Assembly: GCA_963575645.1 (NCBI GenBank)
Contig: OY754469.1
Coordinates: forward strand, 16,448,001 to 16,512,000
Reading direction: 5' to 3'
Origin: Xanthostigma xanthostigma
Taxonomy: Eukaryota; Arthropoda; Insecta; Raphidioptera; Raphidiidae
DNA: 64,000 bases
Of this stretch, positions 1 through 11,284 are shown in pieces. The notes beneath the pieces were generated by a model. It made no database searches, was not told the origin of the DNA, and saw only the letters and a program-made list of their open reading frames with translations. Both the position numbers and the translations under genes were made by a program. Positions within the stretch are counted from its first letter, which is position 1. Each line of letters begins with the position of its first letter.

Positions 1-1358
1 GGCGGTGTTTTTTTCTATATTTAATCGATGACCCTTCCCAAACCAAACAACTTTTACCTCCCGTAATTTTCAGCGCAAGATCGTTGTTAAGGCATAAAAA
101 TTTAATGGAATTTCGAGAAACCGATTTTTGACATGCATGTTAGGAATTGAGGGAGGCATCGGGGAAAAAAATGTTTCAGACAAATGTTGCATATTTTTTC
201 TTCATAAATCATAATTTGTGATAAAAAAACGCCATCGCATCGACACAACCCCGTAATTGTTTTTAAAGATCTCCCCCCACTGCGCAAAAAAAATTATAAA
301 AATCAATTTTCCGCAATTAAAACCGCTAATAACACTGTTTAAAATAATAATTTTGTATTTCCAATGGATATTTTGCACATCGAGTTATCGTACTCTAACC
401 CAAATTTACCCTTCAAATCGTCGCATAAGAAGTTTCACTTCAAAAAAGGTGAACTACCGGCTTTTGTTGGACGTAATCTAATCTAAACACAAGTGAATTT
501 CTGAATGCCATAATATAAGATACATTGTATAAAACTTTTCTACGGTTCCGTTGAACGAACACGATCCGTTCAACTATAAAATATAGATCGCTATGAAATT
601 TCATACAATCAGTTTTTATCAAATATCTAAAATTAATAATTCAATCACTTACCGCAGAAATTGAAAATTGATTTATCACTCGCGTTTCTCTAGTCATTGG
701 ACTTTCAAAATTTATTAAAGTTTCAAAACAAAAAAAAAATTTAATACACAAAATAAACAGAACGCCAAACCTCTAACAACTAAAAAATAAAAACAATAGT
801 TTTCGTTAGTAAATTTCTTAATTAAAAAAACACATATTGTAAATTTAATGCTGTTTTCTTTTTTGTTTCACTTTAACGTATACACTAATATTAAATTGGT
901 TAGAAAGAGACGAAAAATTAACAAGACTGTAATTATTATAGGTACTAGCGGTCCGTCCCGGTTTTGCCTGGGTGCAAAACTGTTTCGGAAATATTATATT
1001 GACGTTTCCATTATACACTATCAAAGTACATTGTTTTGATGTATCTCTAAAGATTTGGCCAGCGTTAGCCATGTAAGCGTACGAAAATAGTTTTGTTTTG
1101 ACAAAACACTGTCATAGTAGTCATTTTACAAATTATATACAGACACCTTTTATCTATACTAGTGAAAACTGTACGAGAATCAGTTCGCTCTAGTTTTTGC
1201 GTTTATCGCGTCACAGACAGACAGATGCGCGGCATATAGGTACGTTGACCATACAGAAGAACACCATTAATTTTTAAAGCTTTAGATCCCCATAAAGTAG
1301 TGGAATTTCTGCTTATTTCTTTTTTGTCTACTTATTTGAATTTCACTAAAATCATTTA
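1..1358. other. Left flank, AT-rich, old repeat fragments
   Basis: No gene is supported here. A stretch near 105-165 resembles the repeat seen near 52,480-52,525: both have an ATCGA/CCGAT-TTTTGAC core, then GTGCAT/ATGCAT, then a GTTGAGG/ATTGAGG run. At about 937-1,060 lies a decayed LINE-tail-like piece (ACTAGCGGTCC, then GGGTGCAAAA) matching the better copy near 54,975. The rest is AT-rich sequence in which I see nothing. Confidence 0.4.
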
Positions 1359-1363
1359 CATGT

Positions 1364-1502
1364 TGTAGTGTATTATGTAAGCCTTGTCTCGGGCGCATAC
1401 GTCACAGAGCGGAATCGGTAGTCAGTGTCTGACGACCGGTGAAGTAAGACCTGTGGTGTGTGTGTTGGCGAGCCAATAAAAGGACAATACTGCGACATTA
1501 CA
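1364..1502 (+). repeat. 5' LTR of the Gypsy element
   Basis: This 139-bp repeat begins TGTAGTG and ends ATTACA, with TG..CA termini. It is identical by eye to 6,756-6,894. An AATAAAA motif sits near the 3' end, as expected for a polyadenylation signal. It is directly followed by TCTGGCGACGAGG, the likely primer-binding site. Confidence 0.95.
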
Positions 1503-2023
1503 TCTGGCGACGAGGATTAAAACTTAAAAGTAAGTACATACATGTGCTAAATTAATTAAAAAGAAAAGATTGGTGCCAAGTAGGTACCATTGTTTGGATA
1601 ATAACAGTAGAAAATTACGTCAGAGAACAAATCTAATAATTTTGATACGTTGGTATATTGTGAAGATCAATTGATCATTAAACATTTATATAACGTTTTG
1701 CTAAAATTGATATTATTTTGGGAAATAATTAAACTCGCTATTAATTAAATTTTAATTTAAGATCTGAAGTGTTTTATTTTAACTTGTCACATACAAGTTG
1801 CAGTGTCGACTGTGATTAATAATAATAAAATCTTATCTTATCATTCAAATATTAATAATCTCATATCTATATATTGTTTCATAACATAGCATTTATACGT
1901 ATACAAATTCAATTGCTACCCCGTCATAATTTTGTTAGATTACGGATCATGTTCTGGAAACAATAAGAGCGTTTGATTACAGGGCTGTAACAAGTTTACA
2001 TTGCGGTATTTTAGTAGTAACGG

Positions 2024-2431
2024 AATCATTTGAACGCAGATAAATATCTGAACATTGAATTGTTACTGGTGAATAACACAAATGTGTTACAAATCATTTG
2101 AACGCAGATAAATATCTGAACATTAAATTGTTACTGGTGAATAACACAAATGTGTTGTAAATCATTTGAACGCAGATAAATATCTGAACATTGAATTGTT
2201 ACTGGTGAATAACACAAATGTATTATAAATCATTTGAACGCAGATAAATATCTGAACATTGAATTGTTACTGGTGAATAACACAAATGTGTTATAAATCA
2301 TTTGAACGCAGATAAATATCTGAACATTAAATTGTTACTGGTGAATAACACAAATGTGTTACAAATCATTTGAACGCAGATAAACATCTGAACATTGAAT
2401 TGTTATATTGATTATTAGCACAAATGTATTA
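2024..2431 (+). repeat. 68-bp tandem repeat in the Gypsy leader
   Basis: Six consecutive units start at 2,024, 2,092, 2,160, 2,228, 2,296 and 2,364, an exact 68-bp period, and a decayed seventh runs to about 2,480. Each unit holds AATCATTTGAACGCAGATAA and a later GAATAACACAAATG. Unit-to-unit differences are a few bases. The array lies between the primer-binding region and gag, so it is part of the untranslated leader. Confidence 0.95.
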
Positions 2432-2549
2432 TAAATACTTAGATTCAAAGCAGAAAAATCTGAGCATTTAATTGCCTGGCAGATGGAAACTATAGTCAGT
2501 CTGAATAATAAAACTGGGTTGTTTCAGGAGGACCCACTAAAATTAAAGT

Positions 2550-3914
2550 ATGGCGTCATCATCTCTAACATTGGACAAATTTGATTGTGAAAGCGACCCC
2601 ACATCAGTGGGAGTCCGCTGGGAGCGCTGGAAGAGAGCACTACTGGTCTACCTAGAGGCTTCCAACATCGATAAAGCTGAAAAAAAGAGAGCAAGCCTTT
2701 TGCATTTTGGAGGGCTAGAGCTACAAGAAATTTTTTATAACATTCCGGGAGCTAATGCAACTCCGCAAGAAAACGTAGACGTTTTCAAAACGGCTATTTC
2801 AAAACTCGATGAGTATTTCGCCCCAAAGCAAAGCAAGGTATATGAGCGACACATATTCCGGCTATTGAAACAGGAAACAAATGAGAAATTCGAAAAATTT
2901 CTGGTGAGACTGCGTAACCAAGCGGACAAATGTAAATTTAAAGACAAGGAGGAAAACATTATAGATCAAATCACGGAAAAAGGTCTGTCGATTGATCTTA
3001 GAAAGAAAATCCTAAAAATGGGAGATGAAATAACCTTGGACCAAATAATACTTGAAGCCATTACTCTGGAAGCAGTAAAAACTCAATTAGAACAATTTGA
3101 TTCTATTAGCAAGAACGAAAGCGTAAATAAAATTGATTCAAGATCAAAAATTAGAATCGGAAGGGAAAGAATACAAGAAAACAAATTTGAAGGACGGAAA
3201 TCGGAAAAACTTAGTTGCAGTAGATGCGGCAACTCAAGACATGCTTCTAATGGAAAAAACTGCCCTGCTTGGGGAAAAGAATGCTTTAAATGTGGATCAA
3301 AAGGCCACTTTCGCCAGTTTTGTAAATCGAGACAAACTTTTAAGAGGCAAATTGAAGAAGGAAAGAGCTCGGGAAACCATAGACAAAAGAAACCGCGTGA
3401 GACTGTTAATCAAGTGAGCGACATAAAAGAGCACGAAGAAGGAAAGGACACACACTACGTGTTTCATATTGACGACGAGGTAGAGTTCGATTGCACCATT
3501 GGAGGAATAGGAACAAAGATACTGGTTGATTCGGGTTGTAAAAAGAATTTGATTACGGCAGAGACCTGGGAATTTATGAAAAATAAGGGAGTGAAGGTAT
3601 CTAATCAAATTGCAAACACCGACGTGAATTTTATGGCATACGGAAGCAATACTCCGTTAAAAGTAAAAGGTTCTTTTCAAGCACGCTTACAAATCGGAGA
3701 CAAGTGTCAGAATACTACGTTCTTCGTCATTTTAAATGGCACAAGAAACTTATTGGGGAAGACGACGGCCATGGCGTTAGGGATACTGAAAATTGGGTTG
3801 AACCTGGAGGCAAATCACGTCGACTCCGGCACGTTTCCTAAATTCAAGAACGTTTTAATTGATTTGCCGATAGATGATTCTATACCACCCGTATCTCAAC
3901 CCTACAGGTATTGA
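2550..3914 (+). pseudogene. Gypsy gag and protease region
   Basis: A 454-codon frame encodes the Gag of the element. It has an alpha-helical capsid-like N-terminal part, two cysteine/histidine zinc-knuckle motifs at about residues 222-257 (CSRCG..., then CFKCGSKGHFRQFC), and then a retroviral-type aspartic protease with the active-site triad Asp-Ser-Gly near residue 326 (LVDSGC). The ATG at 2,550 follows the leader by about 20 bp after an AGGAGGACC stretch. It belongs to the fossil element described at 1,359-6,899. Confidence 0.88.
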
Positions 3915-3928
3915 AATAGACGTATAAA

Positions 3929-3964
<36 letters not shown>

Positions 3965-4089
3965 ACTTACTTATTGTGTCCCCACTTATACATAAATATG
4001 ATTAAAATAACCAATAAATAGGAAAAGAATTACTGTTTTGTTACAATTATTTTGTACCATTTATTTTGTATAATTAAATAAATACGAAT

Positions 4090-5124
4090 TTGATTATGTT
4101 TAATACAAGTATTGTAGTATTGTGTTTTATTCATAGGCGAATCCCCATACCACTTGAAGAAAAAATAGAAAATAAAATAGAAGAACTGATCCAAAGAGAT
4201 ATTATAGAAGAAGTGAAAGGATCTTCAAGGTGGGTATCACCGATAGTCCCCATCCTGAAAGACAATGGAGAAGTGCGTCTTTGCGTCGATATGCGTCGAG
4301 CAAATAAAGCAATTGTGCGTGAAAATCACCCTTTGCCTGTTATGGATAAATTATTACCAAAGATTCATGAAGCTAAATATTTTAGCAAACTCGACATCAA
4401 AGACGCATTTCATCAAATTGAGATCCACCCAGATTCGAGACATATTACCACATTCATTACAACCAGAGGACTATTTAGATACAAAAGATTGATGTTTGGG
4501 ATTTCATGTGCCCCAGAAATTTTTCAAAAAACCTTGGAACGCATGTTATTGGGATGTGATGGTGTAATCAACTTTATTGATGACATACTAATATATGGCA
4601 AGGATTTGAAAGAGCACGATGAACGATTAAATAAAGTGAGGGCCGTACTAAAGTACAATGATGTGGTTTTGAAAGAAGAGAAGTGCTCGTTCAGAATGCA
4701 GAGAGTAAATTTCCTAGGACATGAACTCTCAGAACATGGTGCGAAGCCACTACCAAAATATATTTCCACTATACAACAGTTTAGACCCCCAAACACAATT
4801 GGGGAGCTACAAAGTTTTTTGGGTCTGGTGAACTTTGTTGGTAAATGGATTCCCGACTTGGCAACGCGAACAGACCCACTCAGGGAACTCTTACGAGGTT
4901 GCAAAGCAGAAGGATCCCATATCGAGGGAATATGGGGATCAAATCAACAGGAAGCATTCGATTCACTTAAATCTGATCTGACAAATATTCCAACGTTAGG
5001 ATATTATAACGTAAAAGACCGAACTGTGGTCATTGCAGATGCTAGTCCTGTGGGACTAGGAGGGGTCCTCATTCAGATAAACAGTAAGGGCCAAGAATTA
5101 TTGCATATGGTCATAAGACGCTGA
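4090..5124 (+). pseudogene. Gypsy reverse transcriptase / RNase H region
   Basis: This part of pol carries a clear Ty3/Gypsy reverse transcriptase. It shows the LDIKDAFHQIEIHP block, the FGISCAPEIFQ block and the catalytic FIDDILIYG motif, followed by the FLGLVNF thumb segment. The start of RNase H (ADASPVGLGGVL) follows. It is part of the fossil element at 1,359-6,899 and would once have made cDNA from the element's own RNA. Confidence 0.92.
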
Positions 5125-5378
5125 CAGATTGCGAACGTCGATACTGCCAGACGGAAAAGGAGGCACTTGCCCTAGTATGGGCAGTAGAACATTTCCACGT
5201 ATTTCTCTATGGCAAGGAATTTGACCTGGTAACGGACCATAAACCTCTCGAGGTAATTTTTGGACCAAAATCAAAACCATGCGCGAGAATCGAAAGATGG
5301 ATTTTACGCCTTCAATCATACAAGTATCAAGTTGTTTATCAGCCCGGGAAAAGTAATATTGCGGATCCGTTATCAAGA

Positions 5379-6650
5379 TTGTGTAAAATCCCAAAAAATT
5401 TACCACCAACTCGGGACATTTTCATTCAACAAATTGTTGAATACACTCGGCCCGTCGCAGTATCTTTAAAAGAAATCATGGAATGTTCCCTTGGGGATAG
5501 AGAAATACAGCAAGTTAAAGAAGGCGTGTTTAACGATAGGTGGGCCGAAGAAGTTAAATTATATAAAATCTTCCAAGACGAACTTTGCTTTTACGAAGGA
5601 ATATTGCTGAGAGGCACAAAAATCGTTATCCCTACAAAGTTACGAGACCGAGTATTAAGTGCAGCTCACGAAGGTCACCCAGGAATTGTTGCAATGAAGG
5701 CAAGGTTAAGAACGAAAGTTTGGTGGCCAAAATACGACAAGGATGCTGAAAAAGTAGTAAAGTCTTGTAAAGGATGCACCTTAGTTTCGGCCCCAAATCC
5801 ACCTGTTCCGTTAAAACGCAGGGAATTGCCAAAAGAACCATGGGTTGATATAGCCATTGATCTAATGGGTCCACTTCCAAGCGGCGACTATCTATTCGTA
5901 GTGGTTGACTATTTTAGTAGATATAAGGAAATTAAGATTTGCCGTAAGATTACAAGCTCAGATATTATTACTCTTTTGAGCGAAATATTTAGCCGAATAG
6001 GAAACCCAGCATCAATAACAGCAGACAATGGAAAACAATTCTGTAGCGGCGAGTTTAAATCGTTCTGCACGGAAAGAAACATCACCCTTTTCAATACCGT
6101 CCCGTACTGGCCGCAACAAAATGGCGAAGTAGAACGTCAGAACCGCGACATCTTAAAACGACTTAAGATAAGTCAGGTGGAAAAAAAAGACTGGAAGGAA
6201 AGCTTGTTGGAATATTTAACTATGTACAATAGCACACCTCACACTGTTACCGGCAAAACACCATCGGAACTATTTTTCAAAAGGGAATTTAGAGACAAAA
6301 TCCCCATGATTCGCGATGCTGAACAAAATTTCCTGGATATAGATGTTAGAGACAGGGATCAAGAAATGAAAGGGAAAGGGAAAATATATGCAGATCGGAA
6401 GAGAAAAGCAAAAGAAGACGAGTTAGTACCGGGAGATAAAGTATACGTCAAGAATATGACCAAGGAAAATAAACTGAGCCCGAACTTTGAGGAAACACCT
6501 CATACGGTAGAAAAAAGCAAAGACGGAGACATCGAGATTCGAAACGATGAAACGGGACATACACTAAGAAGGAACCTGATGCATTTAAAGAAAGTTGAAG
6601 GAGAATGGAAGGTTCTAGACAAAGCGGACGAAGGAGAGCTTCACCAATGA
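5379..6650 (+). pseudogene. Gypsy integrase region
   Basis: This region encodes the Gypsy integrase. It has the zinc-binding HHCC domain (HEGHPG..., KSCKGC), then the DDE catalytic core with DLMGPLP, the TADNGKQF block and the NGEVERQNR block, and a basic C-terminal domain (VPGDKVYVKN). The terminal codons lie about 100 bp before the 3' LTR. It belongs to the fossil element at 1,359-6,899. Confidence 0.92.
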
Positions 6651-6755
6651 AACGAATGTATGGTATTTGTACAAATAAATGTTGATTGAAAATATTACGA
6701 TGTTATTTATTTATTAATTAATATTTAGCTCAACTAAATTAAAACAAGAAAGGGA

Positions 6756-6894
6756 TGTAGTGTATTATGTAAGCCTTGTCTCGGGCGCATACGTCACAGA
6801 GCGGAATCGGTAGTCAGTGTCTGACGACCGGTGAAGTAAGACCTGTGGTGTGTGTGTTGGCGAGCCAATAAAAGGACAATACTGCGACATTACA
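6756..6894 (+). repeat. 3' LTR of the Gypsy element
   Basis: This 139-bp copy is identical by eye to 1,364-1,502. It is preceded by the purine tract at 6,744-6,755 and followed by the target duplication CATGT at 6,895-6,899. Confidence 0.95.
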
Positions 6895-7089
6895 CATGTA
6901 AAAGACACGCGGCGGTTACTCCAAAACTGTACAAGTTTGTACGGCAATAGTCTACGTTCTATCACATTGCGTAACTTCGTTCGTCTTATTTGACTTTGTA
7001 CACAATAATTCGGTGTGTTCCTATACGTATTGTTTTTTTATAAAATTGAGTCATCTTTTATTTAAAACGAATATTAAATACAATGATTC

Positions 7090-7200
7090 GTGGACAGTGT
7101 AGGGTAATGGTAAGCATGCTGCTCTTTGAATTTAAGACAAGCGTGGGTTCGATTCTCACATCAGCTTATGGATGTTTTGTGATATGGTTTAAACCCAGCT
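7090..7200 (+). repeat. tRNA-derived SINE-like fragment
   Basis: GTAGGGTAATGGTAAGCATG (around 7,100) resembles an RNA polymerase III A box, and GGGTTCGATTCTC (around 7,145) matches the B box. About 30 bp separate them, as in a tRNA-derived SINE head. The sequence would not fold as a proper tRNA and no acceptor stem is visible, so it is not called a tRNA gene. The family is unknown. Confidence 0.5.
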
Positions 7201-7497
7201 ATTTTTAATTGATGGTGAAGCAACCTCTTATGTAATATTCTCTTGTATAATATGAGCGTCAGTTTTACTTATAGTACTAACAGACGCTCGAACTTGGTTC
7301 GAAGCGGACAGCGGATCTGGTCCGCTCCGTACCAAATCTGTTCGTCTGTAGAGTAGTCTGCGTGTCCGCCCGGTTCGATGGGATGCACGTCGTACTTGGT
7401 CCGGTCCGGTACAATATCCGAGCGTGTGTATAGCAGTACGACGGACTTGATACATATAAAAGTATAACAACGTCATTGTAATTCAAAACGTTGTGCA

Positions 7498-7874
7498 CAA
7501 TGCCGGATTTAGAGGTCTGGAGGCCTCGGGGAAACAAAGGAGTGGAGGCCCCCTGGCCCCAAATTATTTTCCAAATAAAATGGACAATTTTTTTCAGTCG
7601 ATTTTTCCAATAAATAATTTATTGTGAAACCAAGTATAGATTCTTTTATTATTTAACAAACATATAAATATAATCAGAAACAAGAATTATCTAAAAATTA
7701 AATTTTAGCATTAACGAACAGAACTTTCCGAACTGAAATCCAGTTCCCGAAATAAATCACTTTCAATGCTCAGGAAATTTGATTTTTTTTTCCAAAGTCT
7801 CTATTGTGGGGGTCCCTCTTTTGTGGTGGCCCCGGGGCTGTAGCCCCGGTTGCCCTCCCCTAAATACGGCCCTG
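7498..7874. mobile_element. Non-autonomous hAT element nested in Harbinger
   Basis: The ends are CAATGCCGGATTTAGAG and, at the right, CTAAATACGGCCCTG, which are imperfect inverted repeats of the CAGGGCCGGATTTAG class seen in hAT elements. An exact 8-bp target duplication GTTGTGCA flanks it (7,490-7,497 and 7,875-7,882), the hallmark length of hAT. No transposase is visible in it. It inserted into the Harbinger element and is therefore younger. Confidence 0.88.
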
Positions 7875-7882
7875 GTTGTGCA

Positions 7883-8203
7883 ACATGACAGAAATTTTGA
7901 CAGAACACGAAGTTCTTGGTGGAGTATTGGTATTATAAAAAGATTTCTCATGTTTGTGGGATCTATCAGATAAGTTATATTGTAACAGAGAAGCGCGTAA
8001 CAACGCTCTAGAAATTCTTCGGGAGTGTTATTCAAAATATGATCTTCGCTATCAAGCGATTTTATTAACTTCATATGACTAAATTCATCGAGATCTTTCA
8101 AATAGAATTTTGCCCATTCCTTTCTTTTCTTCCTTGTTGTTTGTGGCGGCATTAACGTTGCCGCTAGAACAATCGCAATTTTCGCGCGCTTAATCATAGG
8201 CAT
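7883..8203 (-). pseudogene. Harbinger transposase N-terminal fragment
   Basis: Read on the - strand from the ATG at 8,201-8,203, this frame shows a basic RKKRKEWAKFYL start, then DEFSHMKLIKSLDSEDH, then TPEEFLERCYALL and LIDPTNMR. This matches the order usual at the start of Harbinger transposases: basic tryptophan box, helix with an acidic pair, RMsPe-F-LL-like box, then I-TnmR. The rest of the DDE domain is absent because the element is deleted internally and the hAT insertion follows. Assignment is from memory of family motifs. Confidence 0.65.
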
Positions 8204-8326
8204 GATTACGTAACTGTGTACACAAGGAGACTGACAGATCCGGTCGTCTGTTGCAAGCAGCGGACTTGATCCGCCGTACCATGTCCGTTGTCGGACCGGA
8301 CCAAGTTCGAGCGTCTGTTAGTACTA

Positions 8327-9385
8327 TTATGTAGACGTTATAATAAAAGAAAATAGAGTTTTTATAGCAATGAACACTACAAAGTAAAAAATAATTTTTA
8401 AATATAAAGATTTGGTTCAACAGCGATAGGAAGATTCCCAATTCGATACGAAAATATCTGATCTTTAAAAAATCGATTGCCACCAGAACAAATTAGATCA
8501 AATAAATCTTTTTAATAAAATCCTAAAGAACCCCGCACCAAATATATGGGGAAATGAATTTCGGTCAAATTCCTTCTAACTGGGGAGAATGAATCAGTCA
8601 TTTGATGTTGAAAAAAGTTCCAACACACCTGAAAATCTGAAAATCCCAGTGTCCAAAGTTCCAAGCTTATCAGATTTAGTGATCGAGATTGCAAACGGAA
8701 AACTGAAAATTCGAAAATCTATCTCGATTGCTTGATGCAGGTTAATATGTATAATATTAAATATTAACAGTTTTACATCAGCCGTTTTTAACAGACTGTA
8801 TTAATTAATAATATTTTAGACTTACTTTGCGTTTCGTTCATCCAAAACCACCATTTGCGTTGATGCGACATTTTTATTTAACCACATGTCGGCTCCTTTC
8901 ATTTTGAGTAATCGGGTTTCTCCTGTATAACATTAATTTTACGTTAGTCGAAAATAAACGCCAGCTGTTATAGATTCGAAAATGTTTCTTTCTTAACTAT
9001 TTTTTATTATAACGAAAAAGAAAACAAAACGTGTTAAAAGTCATGGGCTATAAGCCCTACAGGAAACAAGTTACTTTTCTACTTCAGAAAAAAAAGCTGG
9101 TGAAACAAACAACATAAATGTTCGATATTGAGGAGTTTTATACATTTAACTTGTATTGTGAATTTTCGATTTCTATGTATAGTATAATAGTATAACCAAT
9201 GAATAATTGAGCAGACAAATATTCTTTTCTACGTCCATATAACATCGAGAAACTTGATATACCAATTTTTCACAACTAGGTCAAATAATATAATTTTTCG
9301 TAACCGAGAACTTGACACCATATCCTCAGAATTATCTCCGTATTTTTCTGTCTTTGTAATTTTGTCATTATTACACTGCAGTCTG
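8327..9385. other. No recognised gene or repeat
   Basis: This is AT-rich sequence. I see no exon with supported splice signals, no RNA gene and no terminal repeats here. Confidence 0.5.
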
Positions 9386-9389
9386 TTAA

Positions 9390-9986
9390 CACGTTGACTG
9401 CCACAAAAGTTTTCACGATTCCGGGCTAAAGAGCAAATTGGTTTAATCATGTGATATTATTGAAAACTTTAATAAAGGTAGGTAGTAATAACCAAAAACC
9501 TTAAAACATGTTTTTTTCTGTTTATTTAAGCCAAAACTGATTTCTTATCAAGGGCGTAGATATTTTTTTTCCTGGGAGGGGAGTAAAGCAAAAAAAATTT
9601 CAATATTTTTTTAAGTTTTATTAATATCACCCAAAAATAGGTACTCACGAAGGAAGGTGTCAGGCAAAATATTAATTCCCAAACCAATTTTACGATTTTT
9701 TTTCAAGAAGTATATCTATTTCTAAACTTTATTTTTTATATTTTCATTTTTATTTTTGTATTATTATGTTCCTGGGTGGTAATCACCCCCTTTACCCCCC
9801 ATTTACGCCCTTGTTTCATATTCTCTTTCCTGAGGCCATCTATTCATATTTACATCTATTCATTTTATGCTACGAGTTTCCTTGTAGCTGTCCAAATATG
9901 GTAAGCTATGAAGGGACGAGATGACTCGTAAGGCGTCCTGGGCAAAAAACAACCTACGAGATATCACGTAGTTGGCAGTCAACGTG
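9390..9986. mobile_element. piggyBac-like non-autonomous element
   Basis: Terminal repeats CACGTTGACTGCCA and TGGCAGTCAACGTG are perfect complements. The target duplication is TTAA (9,386-9,389 and 9,987-9,990), the strict piggyBac target. The subterminal CTCGTAAGGCGTCCTGGGC near 9,930-9,945 also looks piggyBac-like to me. There is no transposase. A hAT element sits inside at 9,549-9,813. Confidence 0.88.
9549..9813. mobile_element. hAT MITE nested in the piggyBac-like element
   Basis: It begins CAAGGGCGTAGATAT and ends CATTTACGCCCTTG, flanked by TTTCTTAT and TTTCATAT, an 8-bp duplication with one mismatch. The subterminal G-run (CCTGGGAGGGG) on the left and C-run on the right match the copy at 10,915-11,284. 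It is a non-coding hAT derivative. Confidence 0.85.
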
Positions 9987-10059
9987 TTAATATAATTTTT
10001 TTAAATATATAACTAATTAGCGACCCGGTTAGACTTCACCCGAATTTGTACATAATTAC

Positions 10060-10320
10060 TTTGTCACTTATGGAGGTTTTTCACTAACTTGAGTTTCTAG
10101 CTTATAGAGGTACAAGAGTGGCCTTTCTCACTTATAGACTATACAAAAACAATGTTAGTTAGTTCAGATATTTATGACTCATTCTTTAATTTTGTGGAAC
10201 TATTAATACATTCGACTATCGCTTATAGAGGTACAGGCAAGTAGTAGTCTCAGTTATATAGAGTTCCATGAATGAAAAACGTCCTTCTCTTATAGAAGTT
10301 TCTGTTTCTCACTTATAGAG
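10060..10320. repeat. Pogo-like fragment with repeated CTTATAGAGGT motifs
   Basis: The motif CTTATAGAGGT or a close variant occurs about seven times between 10,066 and 10,320 at uneven spacing. The same motif forms the inner end of the pogo-like MITE at 12,319-12,666. The stretch therefore looks like a piece of a related element, cut on its right by the inverted-repeat element at 10,329. The left border is not clear. Confidence 0.45.
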
Positions 10321-10328
10321 GTCAGACC

Positions 10329-10749
10329 GCTGCACACGAGGCTAAAAATGCTGCTAGGAGTTCTGCTAGCCGGTAGGCTGGGTACGAAGCTGGAAATGAC
10401 GTCACTGCGGACTGCCTTGCTAGCTCAGAAGAAATTAGAACAGGGCCTATTTTCCCTGCTAGATCTGCTGTTAGGTATGAGCAAGAACCAATCAGGAAGC
10501 TGCAGTATCTTGTCACGTGGGCACTTGAACACACGCCCACAAACCAACATGGCGTTATTCTGCTCAGAGTCAGATACAACAGACACGTTTATATTCGAAC
10601 TGTCACTGCGCGTGCACTAGATCTATCCACAAATCAAGCTTGAAAAATAGTCTCGTCTCGTGTGAAGCGAGCGCATAACAGCAATCAAGAAAACCAGCGC
10701 TAGAATACTAGTAGGCAAATCTAGCAGCGTTTCTAGCCTCGTGTGCAGC
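10329..10749. mobile_element. Inverted-repeat element, 29-bp ends, possibly hAT
   Basis: The left arm GCTGCACACGAGGCTA..., continuing to GCTGCTAG at 10,357, is matched by its reverse complement at 10,721-10,749 with about three mismatches. Flanking TTATAGAG and TTATAAAG are similar 8-mers, which would suit a hAT, but the exact ends do not resolve. The inside is richer in G+C than its surroundings. No coding was recognised. Confidence 0.6.
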
Positions 10750-10914
10750 CGTCTTTATAAAGACGGTACCTGGCAATAAAATAGAACCGATAAAATAAAC
10801 GATAAAAAAACTATAGGAACCAATCCGAGAACATTCTGAACAAAATGGCGCCGAATTTTTTTTAGATCGGTTCATAAATGTTGGAGAAATCGCGGAGCAT
10901 AATAAAACGGACGG

Positions 10915-11284
10915 CAAGGGCGTAGATATTTAGATATTTTTTTTCTGAGGGGGGGTAAAGCAAAAAAATAATATTTTTTCCACGAATGACCTTTTTTTTA
11001 ACAACATAACTTAAAAATTTTTGTCGTGTGCACAATTGAAGAGCAAAAAAAAAAACCTAACTTCGAAAAAAAATCGAATGCTCTTTTTTTTAACAACCTA
11101 ACTTGACAAATTTTATCGTATTTCCACAACAAAAAAGTCTTTTTTCGTTTGTTCTATGAATCCTTTTTTCGTTTGTTGTAGTGGGTGTCTGCTGTCCTGA
11201 TTCGTTTGATGTGGTGGGTACCTGTGGTCCTGATAAATCCTGGAGGGGTAATTACACCCTGTACCCCCCATATCTACGCCCTTG
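10915..11284. mobile_element. hAT MITE, second copy of the 9,549 family
   Basis: The ends CAAGGGCGTAGATAT and ATATCTACGCCCTTG are perfect 15-bp inverted repeats. The left subterminal GAGGGGGGGTAAAGC and right CCCTGTACCCCCCATAT match the copy at 9,549-9,813, but the interiors differ. The flanking 8-mers are poorly matched, so the target duplication has decayed or the copy has moved by rearrangement. Confidence 0.82.

Larger units (their letters stand above)
1359..6899 (+). mobile_element. Gypsy-type LTR retrotransposon, probably mag clade (fossil)
   Basis: This is an almost full-length Ty3/Gypsy element bounded by 139-bp LTRs (1,364-1,502 and 6,756-6,894) and a 5-bp target duplication CATGT (1,359-1,363 and 6,895-6,899). 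The order is LTR, a primer-binding-like stretch starting TGGCGACGAGG just after the 5' LTR, an untranslated leader with a 68-bp tandem repeat, gag with zinc knuckles and protease, reverse transcriptase/RNase H, integrase, and a purine-rich tract AAGAAAGGGA against the 3' LTR. The short LTRs and the K02A2.6-like look of the polyprotein suggest the mag clade, from memory. The LTRs are identical by eye, so insertion was very recent. The coding region is nevertheless split, with about two breaks, so the copy is not whole. Confidence 0.93.
7272..8326 (-). mobile_element. PIF/Harbinger DNA transposon remnant, interrupted
   Basis: Inverted terminal repeats are perfect over at least 26 bp (TAGTACTAACAGACGCTC... 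at 7,272, reverse complement ending 8,326). They are flanked by the 3-bp duplication TTA (7,269-7,271 and 8,327-8,329), the TWA type typical of PIF/Harbinger. A - strand coding remnant of the transposase N-terminus lies inside. A 377-bp hAT element (7,498-7,874) is nested within it. At about 1 kb it is far shorter than an autonomous Harbinger, so it is an internally deleted derivative. Confidence 0.85.

Noticed and set aside
7100-7165. Possible tRNA gene (A and B boxes)
   Set aside because: No acceptor stem or anticodon arm can be formed; a SINE head fits better.
10348-10917. Frames of 69-90 codons around the 29-bp inverted-repeat element
   Set aside because: They lie within a MITE-like structure with higher GC, have no known domain, and overlap on both strands.
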